Positions 59,436 through 64,000 of a stretch of DNA of 64,000 bases are shown one piece after another; the stretch's first letter is position 1, and every line of letters starts with the position of its first letter. The stretch comes from CAZENU01 sp965222125 (GTDB lineage Bacteria; Chloroflexota; Dehalococcoidia; Lucifugimonadales; CAZENU01): NCBI GenBank assembly GCA_965222125.1, contig CBDCTC010000005.1:372001-436000 (forward strand), read 5' to 3'. Both the position numbers and the translations under genes were made by a program. A model generated the notes under the pieces. It was not told the origin of the DNA and did no database searches. It was given only the letters and a program-made list of their open reading frames with translations.

Positions 59436-60212
59436 CTATTTCCGACGGGCGAAGAGCAGGCCGGACCAGGTGGAGTCGATGGCGCAGATCTTGTAGTCGA
59501 CCAGGCCGGCCGCGAGGCCGATCTCCCGCACGACCGGCTCGCTCACGTCCGTGACGACGCCCGACGCCTTCTTGGGCCACGCGAGCCAGAGCCGCCCGCC
59601 GTCGGGCATGGCATCTCTCATATCGGGGACGCCCGTCTCCAGGTGGGCGCGCGCCATCGTGAACAGGATGATGACTTCCGGCCTGTCGGCGACGCCCCGG
59701 CGCAGCTTCACGCCCTCCGGCAGTTTCCCGAGGGTCTGCTCGAAGTCCGGCGGCGCGTCGACCAGCGCGACGGTCGCGCCCTGCTTGATGCCGAGCTTCT
59801 TGGGCAGGGGGGTGCCCGAGTAGCCCGCGAGGGTGGACGCCGGGACGACCGGGTCCGCCGGCGGGTTGGCGATGGCGTCTTCGATCGCGGCGGCGGCGTC
59901 CTCCCACGCGGCGTAGACGGCGTCGGGCAGCCGCTCCCGTGCACGGGCGACCTTGTCCGCGGCGCCGCCGACGAACACGAGAGGAACGCGTCGGGTGGCC
60001 TTGCGTTCGCGGACGTAGATGCCGACGTCGCGGCCGTGGGACGGCAGCCGCGTCAGGTCGATCACGAACGCGTCGGGCGGGTCATTGGCGAGGCCGCGCA
60101 GCGTGTTGGGATCGAGGGGCTCGTACGCGACTTCGTACCCCGCGTCGGCGAGCTGCTCGACCCGGGGCCGCGCCTCTTCGGGCCTCCAGTGGATCAGACG
60201 TATGCGGGCCAT
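59436..60212 (-). CDS. Receiver-like domain fused to a DUF3052 domain
   Basis: 258 residues. Residues 1-115 are receiver-like: IRLIHWRPEEARPRVEQL, DPPDAFVIDLTRLPSHGRDV with an Asp in the phospho-acceptor position near residue 51, and PLVFVGGAAD. Residues about 130-258 are a DUF3052 domain: GYSGTPLPKKLGIKQG, LVDAPPDFEQTLGKLPEGV, PEVIILFTMARAHLE, LWLAWPKKASGV and VDYKICAIDSTWSGLLFARR. DUF3052 is uncharacterised and usually occurs alone; coupling to a receiver-like unit is uncommon in my experience. No kinase is near. Confidence 0.8.
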   Translation of the reverse strand: MARIRLIHWRPEEARPRVEQLADAGYEVAYEPLDPNTLRGLANDPPDAFVIDLTRLPSHGRDVGIYVRERKATRRVPLVFVGGAADKVARARERLPDAVYAAWEDAAAAIEDAIANPPADPVVPASTLAGYSGTPLPKKLGIKQGATVALVDAPPDFEQTLGKLPEGVKLRRGVADRPEVIILFTMARAHLETGVPDMRDAMPDGGRLWLAWPKKASGVVTDVSEPVVREIGLAAGLVDYKICAIDSTWSGLLFARRK

Positions 60213-60329
60213 GCCCCTATTCTACCGGAGCCCTCGCGTTCACCCTTCGATACACCCCGACCGGGGCGTCGGGGCACTTGGGACGAACGGCGAGGCTCGG
60301 CATGAGCGGTTGCGCGGGATGGCCGGCGG

Positions 60330-61529
60330 TCATTCGGGGCCCAGCGGTGAGCGCGAGGGCGGGTCGTTCATGTAGGGGCTGGCCCTCGGGTCGTCCGGGT
60401 CGAGCGCGTACTCCTCAATCACGTCGTGCACCAGCTCGATGCCCAGGCCGGGCCGGTCGGATGGCCACAACGCGCCGTCGTGGTGCTCGAACATCGGCGT
60501 GACGTAGGCGCTGAAGTCGTCGAACCGGGTGTGTATGCACTCTTGGCGGTACAGGTTGGGGGTGGCCATGCAGACGTGGAAGGCCGCCATGAGAGCGACG
60601 GGGCCGATGGCGTCGTGGGGCGAGAAGGGCACGTAGTACGTCTCGGCCATGGCCGCGATGCGCCGCAGCTCGCTGATGCCGCCGGTCCACGCGACGTCGG
60701 GCATTACGTAGTCGGCGAGCCGGCCCTCAAATACGGGCGCGAAGTCGTAGCGGGAGAAGAGCGTTTCGCCCACCGACACCGGCACGTTCGCCTCCTGCCT
60801 GAACTGCGCGAGGGCGGCGTAGCTCTCGGGCGGCACCGGCTCCTCGAACCAGAATAGGCCGTACGGCTCCAGCGCCCGGGCGGCCCTGACGGCGCTGCCC
60901 ACGTCGAACCTAGCGTGGGCGTCGACCATCAGCTCGTAGTCTGGGCCGACGGCGTCGCGGATGGCCTCGATCCACTCGACGGCGCGGGCGATCATTCCGG
61001 GCGTCAGCCATTCGAGCAGCGACGCGCCCTGGAACGGGCCGGCGCGGTTGCGCGCCCCGGCGAAGGGGTCGGTCTTGAGGGCTTCGTAGCCGTCGGCCCT
61101 GGCGCGCAGGGCCTGTCCGTGCACCTCGTCCAGCGATATGCCGGACGTGGCGTCCTGCACGTGGGTGTACAGGGGCACGCACTCCCTGACCGGCCCGCCG
61201 AGGAGCTGGTACACGGGTACGCCGAGCACCTTGCCCTTGATGTCCCAGAGGGCGATGTCGACCGCGCTGAGGAGGCAGGTCACGACGCCCCGTGGGCCGA
61301 TTCGCAGGAAGCGGCGGAAGATGCGCTGCCATATCTCCTCGATGTTCGCCGGGTCGAGACCCACGACGAGCGGGCGAATGGCGTCGACGCCCCGGAAGAG
61401 CAGTTGGTTGGCCTGCGGGAGCGAGGCCTCGCCGACGCCGGTGACTCCCTCGTCGGTGAGCACCTCTACGAAGAGGAACGGAGCGCCGTGCGGGGCCGTG
61501 AGGTACGCCTTGACGTCGGTGATCTTCAC
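60330..61529 (-). CDS. Enolase-superfamily dehydratase, D-galactonate dehydratase-like
   Basis: 399 residues. N-terminal capping domain starts KITDVKAYLTAPHGAPFLFVEVLTDEG in pieces. Barrel: YEALKTDPF (Lys on strand two), ELMVDAHARFD (first metal Asp), LFWFEEPVPPES (second ligand Glu), VSVGETLFSR (third Glu) and the FSPHDAIGP His-Asp pair. These fit the acid-sugar dehydratases of the mandelate racemase group, closest in look to galactonate dehydratases. GTG start at 61529. The substrate is inferred; gluconate or other aldonic acids remain possible. SAR202 genomes are known for many such genes. Confidence 0.85.
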   Translation of the reverse strand: MKITDVKAYLTAPHGAPFLFVEVLTDEGVTGVGEASLPQANQLLFRGVDAIRPLVVGLDPANIEEIWQRIFRRFLRIGPRGVVTCLLSAVDIALWDIKGKVLGVPVYQLLGGPVRECVPLYTHVQDATSGISLDEVHGQALRARADGYEALKTDPFAGARNRAGPFQGASLLEWLTPGMIARAVEWIEAIRDAVGPDYELMVDAHARFDVGSAVRAARALEPYGLFWFEEPVPPESYAALAQFRQEANVPVSVGETLFSRYDFAPVFEGRLADYVMPDVAWTGGISELRRIAAMAETYYVPFSPHDAIGPVALMAAFHVCMATPNLYRQECIHTRFDDFSAYVTPMFEHHDGALWPSDRPGLGIELVHDVIEEYALDPDDPRASPYMNDPPSRSPLGPE

Positions 61530-61629
61530 ACTAGTGCCTCGCGGGGTGTTGGCCTGATTGTAGCCGCCCGGCGGCGTAAGCGGGAGTCCCGGCTCCGAAG
61601 ATGGGGTAGGGGGCGTTGCGTCGGGCCTA

Positions 61630-61739
61630 CTCGGGGTGAACGGGTTGTGTGCGTGCCAGAGTTGGGGAGGGGTGCCGTCGTCGGCCGGCCGGGCTGCCGG
61701 GGCGTTGGCCCGCTCGGGGTGAACGGGTCGTGTGCGTGC
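61630..61739. repeat. Pair of 27-base direct repeats in the intergenic stretch
   Basis: Units 61630-61656 and 61713-61739 begin CTCGGGGTGAACGGG and end GTGTGCGTGC and differ at one base; they are 83 bases apart. The 241-base gap 61530-61770 contains no gene I can support. Duplication may come from slipped replication or a composite regulatory site. Confidence 0.6.
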
Positions 61740-61770
61740 AGGGCTGACGATGGGCCGTGGTCGGAGGCGG

Positions 61771-62850
61771 TCAGCCGGTCGCGAGGTAGCGCCAGAGGTC
61801 GTCGAAGGGCGCTCCGGTGATCGGTTCGGAGCGGAGGATGGAGCGGATGTCGCGGCCGTTGGCGGCGTCGGACATGTACTCGGGCGCGTAGTCGAGCGCC
61901 CGGGCCAGCTCCTCGCGGGAGATTCCAACCGCCGCCGGGCGCCGCCATACCTGGCAGACGTCCAGCGCGTCGGCGAGAACGTCGGGGTCCTCGTCGCAGT
62001 GCCAGGCGATGATGAGCGCGCAGAACGCGACGAGCTCCCCATGTACCCAGCCCTTCTGGTTGATCTCCTCGGCGGCAAGCCAGAGAGTGTGGTCCGCCGC
62101 CGTCGCCGCGGGATGCGTCAGCATCTTGTCGTCGCGCTCCTGAATGGCCGTGACGATGAATCGGATGCTTTCGGGCGTCAATTCGCCGCCGGGGCCCAGC
62201 GTCTTGGGGAAGCGGGTGCGTATATGGTCGAAGTGTCCGATGGCGACGGCGGCTGCGTCCTCGTCGAACGGCGGGCCGACGCCCAGCCTGGAGTTTCTGC
62301 GCCACTCGGCGATAGGTGCGTAGCCGCAGAGCACGTCGCCGAGCCCGGCCGAGTTCAGGCGAGGCGGCGCCTCCAGCACGACGTCGTAGTCGACGACGGC
62401 GCGGTCGTAGTTGAACCACGGCCACTCGGCGCTTGGGCCGATGGTCGTGTGGCCCTCCCACTTGGCGAAGCCGCTGTGGATGATCGCGCCCGTCGATACG
62501 ATGGTCGGCACCAGCACCAGCGGCAGACCGCGCTTCAGGGCGACGTACTTGGACGCGTCGAGGGCTATGCCGCCGCCGACCCCGACGACCAGATCGGAGG
62601 AGTCCGGCGCGGCGTCCGAGAGGCTCTGCAGGTGCGTCCAGTCGAGCAGCCGCGCTCTCTCGACCGCTTCCGGCTCCCGCGCCAGGTACTCCTCGGCCAC
62701 CGCGTACGCGGACGGCGTGGTGACGACGAAGTAGGGGGGCCAGCCGGCGCTCTCGCGTCTCAGCAGGCCGTGGCCGAAGCGCAGGTCCTGCTCGGCGGCG
62801 GTCCGTGCGCCGCTCGTTGCTCCCGACCAGCTTCCCCGTGGAGTTTCCAT
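61771..62850 (-). CDS. sn-Glycerol-1-phosphate dehydrogenase family protein
   Basis: 359 residues. Iron/zinc-dependent alcohol dehydrogenase fold: VVGVGGGIALDASKYVALK (NAD loop) near residue 88, LVLVPTIVSTGAIIHSGFA, AGLGDVLCGYAPIAEW (metal Asp), and two His in ADHTLWLAAEEINQKGWVHGELVAF. This matches G1PDH/AraM proteins, which make sn-glycerol-1-phosphate, the archaeal lipid backbone; in bacteria AraM feeds heptaprenylglyceryl phosphate. Length fits. The exact substrate is unproven. Same strand as its neighbours, but gaps are wide. Confidence 0.8.
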   Translation of the reverse strand: METPRGSWSGATSGARTAAEQDLRFGHGLLRRESAGWPPYFVVTTPSAYAVAEEYLAREPEAVERARLLDWTHLQSLSDAAPDSSDLVVGVGGGIALDASKYVALKRGLPLVLVPTIVSTGAIIHSGFAKWEGHTTIGPSAEWPWFNYDRAVVDYDVVLEAPPRLNSAGLGDVLCGYAPIAEWRRNSRLGVGPPFDEDAAAVAIGHFDHIRTRFPKTLGPGGELTPESIRFIVTAIQERDDKMLTHPAATAADHTLWLAAEEINQKGWVHGELVAFCALIIAWHCDEDPDVLADALDVCQVWRRPAAVGISREELARALDYAPEYMSDAANGRDIRSILRSEPITGAPFDDLWRYLATG

Positions 62851-62877
62851 GACGTGATCGTCCTCCGTCGTAGGCGA

Positions 62878-63420
62878 CTATCCCTTCGACTCGATGCGCT
62901 CCAGGATGTCCCGAATCTCGATCAGGATGTCGGCGACCTCGCCGCCGTCGGGCGCGGCGGAGTCCGAGCCCTGTTCTTCGTCCAGCACCTTCTGCCGCTG
63001 GCGCAGGACGGCGTCGCGGAACTCGGCGGCGTCGAACACGCCCAGCAGGCTCCCCTCGCTTCCGGTGGCGCCGGACTGTCCCGCCGTCTCCACCTTCACG
63101 CCGCGCAGCTTGTAGCGGCGCATGAGCGGCCCGTCGTGCATGCGCAGGTCGGTGATGCGGTTCAGCGGGATGGTCGACTCGCTGCGGAAGAACACTCCCT
63201 TGCGAATCTCCAATGCGCGCGTCGTCAGCCGCGCCGACATGCGCCGCAGGGACTCCGGGCCGTACCACAGGCTGAACAGCAGCCAGAACGGGATGAGAAG
63301 AATGCCCACCACCATGATAACCAGGTATCCTGACCCCGTCCAACGTAAGTACGGGACGATTCCGCGGTCGAATCGGGCCTCCAATACCGTGTCGCCGATC
63401 ACGCTCGATTCGGTGCTCAC
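62878..63420 (-). CDS. PH-domain (bPH2/YdbS-like) membrane protein
   Basis: 180 residues. A hydrophobic segment near residues 30-55 (YLVIMVVGILLIPFWLLFSLWYG in pieces) is followed by RLTTRALEIRKGVFFRSESTIPLNRITDLR in pieces, the typical bacterial PH domain with a LTTxxL...G...R...IPL pattern. The C-terminal 60 residues are helical and acidic, with a QRQKVLDEEQ stretch and ILIEIRDILERIES. The GTG at 63420 is preferred over the upstream start at 63447 because GGGAGG lies about eight bases before it. Confidence 0.75.
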   Translation of the reverse strand: MSTESSVIGDTVLEARFDRGIVPYLRWTGSGYLVIMVVGILLIPFWLLFSLWYGPESLRRMSARLTTRALEIRKGVFFRSESTIPLNRITDLRMHDGPLMRRYKLRGVKVETAGQSGATGSEGSLLGVFDAAEFRDAVLRQRQKVLDEEQGSDSAAPDGGEVADILIEIRDILERIESKG

Positions 63421-63450
63421 TCGATGTCCTCCCGTTGCTCCGGACACTCC

Positions 63451-64000
63451 CTATGGGTCGTCGCCCAGAGGCGGCGCGGTTACTTCATCCATCTCGTTAT
63501 AGTTAGCGGTGGGCGCTGCTGCGGCCGCGCTCGCGATTCCCGCGACCAGGAGCCAGATGGCGGAAGGAGCATACCCCCTTGTGGAGGGCAGCCTGGGCGG
63601 GGCAACGGGCGTTATGGGAGCGACAGCCGCGCTGCCGCCCGGCTCGTGCAGAGTCAGCTCGGCCGTGGTCTCCTCGGTCCAGCCGTGGACTTCAGGGTCG
63701 AGGTCTGCGCCGCCGGATATGCCCGCGTGCATCCCCCTAATCCCCTCGCCCACACCCTCGGATAGCGCCGCCTCTCCGCCGCCCAGACAGGGCACCGTGG
63801 ACGCCGTCTCGTCCTTGTTCTCGGCCCCCGAGTCGAAGACTAAGGCCACCGCAAAGCCGCCCTCCTCAAACGGCGCGGTCGCCAGGATGTTCGCGTCGTT
63901 CGCGCACGCGAACATGCCCACGACCGACACCGAAGCTCCCTCGATTCCAGCTATGTCAGCCGTGAACGAGCCTCCCGGCACGATCGGCCCGCCGCTGTCC
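63451..64000 (-). CDS. Spondin-domain surface protein, 3' part
   Basis: The frame is open through the window edge; the visible 182 residues begin DSGGPIVPGGSFTADI. Spondin-like features: GASVSVVGMFACANDANILA, EEGGFAVALVFDSGAENKDE in pieces, VPCLGGG, GEGIRGMHAGISGGADLDPEVHGW. After the domain comes a Pro-rich linker and a hydrophobic stretch (IWLLVAGIASAAAAA) near the end, which may anchor or sort it at the cell surface. The N-terminal part, with any signal peptide, lies outside. Domain homologues occur in marine bacteria and may bind matrix or ligands; role unknown. Confidence 0.75.
   Translation of the reverse strand, partial: DSGGPIVPGGSFTADIAGIEGASVSVVGMFACANDANILATAPFEEGGFAVALVFDSGAENKDETASTVPCLGGGEAALSEGVGEGIRGMHAGISGGADLDPEVHGWTEETTAELTLHEPGGSAAVAPITPVAPPRLPSTRGYAPSAIWLLVAGIASAAAAAPTANYNEMDEVTAPPLGDDP

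Noticed and set aside
61526..63343. Long minus-strand frame across three genes near the right end
   Set aside because: It overlaps better-supported genes in another frame and is Arg/Pro rich without motifs.
1..64000. CRISPR arrays, rRNA genes, phage or transposase genes
   Set aside because: Looked for and not seen: no regularly spaced repeats, no rRNA-like sequence, no integrase or transposase motifs.

Overview
This is a GC-rich bacterial chromosome segment. It most likely comes from a Chloroflexota member of the SAR202/Dehalococcoidia kind, probably a marine or host-associated heterotroph known from a metagenome. That placement is inference. It rests on co-occurrence of a cytosolic reductive-dehalogenase-like Fe-S protein, an enolase-superfamily dehydratase, several Gfo/Idh/MocA oxidoreductases, DUF1800/DUF1501 genes with NHL-propeller partners, an alpha2-type glycyl-tRNA synthetase and a succinate dehydrogenase with an HdrB-like third subunit. 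No rRNA, CRISPR array, prophage or insertion sequence was seen.

Layout. 1-9.3 kb: CitE-like lyase and folB, a DUF2723 membrane protein, then a purine set (purF-purM, a membrane protein, purH) and a glycosyltransferase. 9.3-13.6 kb: RdhA-like protein, a flippase-like membrane protein, rsmG and a PEBP lipoprotein. 13.7-21.5 kb: two paralogous minus-strand blocks, DUF1800-DUF1501-NHL and DUF1800-NHL. A HigB plus HigA/ImmA toxin-antitoxin module with its own promoter and palindromic operator lies between them. 21.5-28.6 kb: accessory metabolism (two Gfo/Idh/MocA proteins, an aldo/keto reductase), a protein made of two tandem copies of an unrecognised domain, an APH(3')-like kinase, a frameshifted LRR protein and a cytosolic class A beta-lactamase homologue. 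28.7-34.0 kb: tRNA-Thr, tRNA-Tyr, tRNA-Thr, tuf, rpmG, secE, nusG, rplK, rplA, an L10 leader with attenuator, rplJ and rplL. rpoB does not follow.

34.0-37.2 kb: dispersed repeats, a third NHL protein, a frameshifted mutM, a higBA remnant and a relBE pair. 37.4-48.7 kb: central carbon metabolism: sdhA-sdhB-sdhE, a membrane molybdopterin oxidoreductase, VOC protein, mdh, icd, and a three-gene carboxyltransferase set (12S-like, small protein, 5S plus biotin domain) that could form a transcarboxylase. 48.8-52.9 kb: folP-folK, Trm112-like, CopD-like, TlpA-like and SbcD-like genes. 53.0-58.0 kb: defence and toxin-antitoxin material: DUF4143 ATPase, AIPR protein, and a string of four small overlapping genes (DUF4258, two YgiT zinc fingers, DUF2442-HTH) downstream of glyS, three of them broken by one-base frameshifts. 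58.0-64.0 kb: glyS, a receiver-like/DUF3052 fusion, a galactonate dehydratase-like enzyme, a glycerol-1-phosphate dehydrogenase homologue, a PH-domain protein and the 3' part of a spondin-domain surface protein cut by the window edge.

The housekeeping genes are intact and organised in tight operons. The six one-base frameshifts fall in toxin-antitoxin genes, the LRR gene and mutM. That pattern looks more like gene decay than random sequencing error, but only reads can decide.
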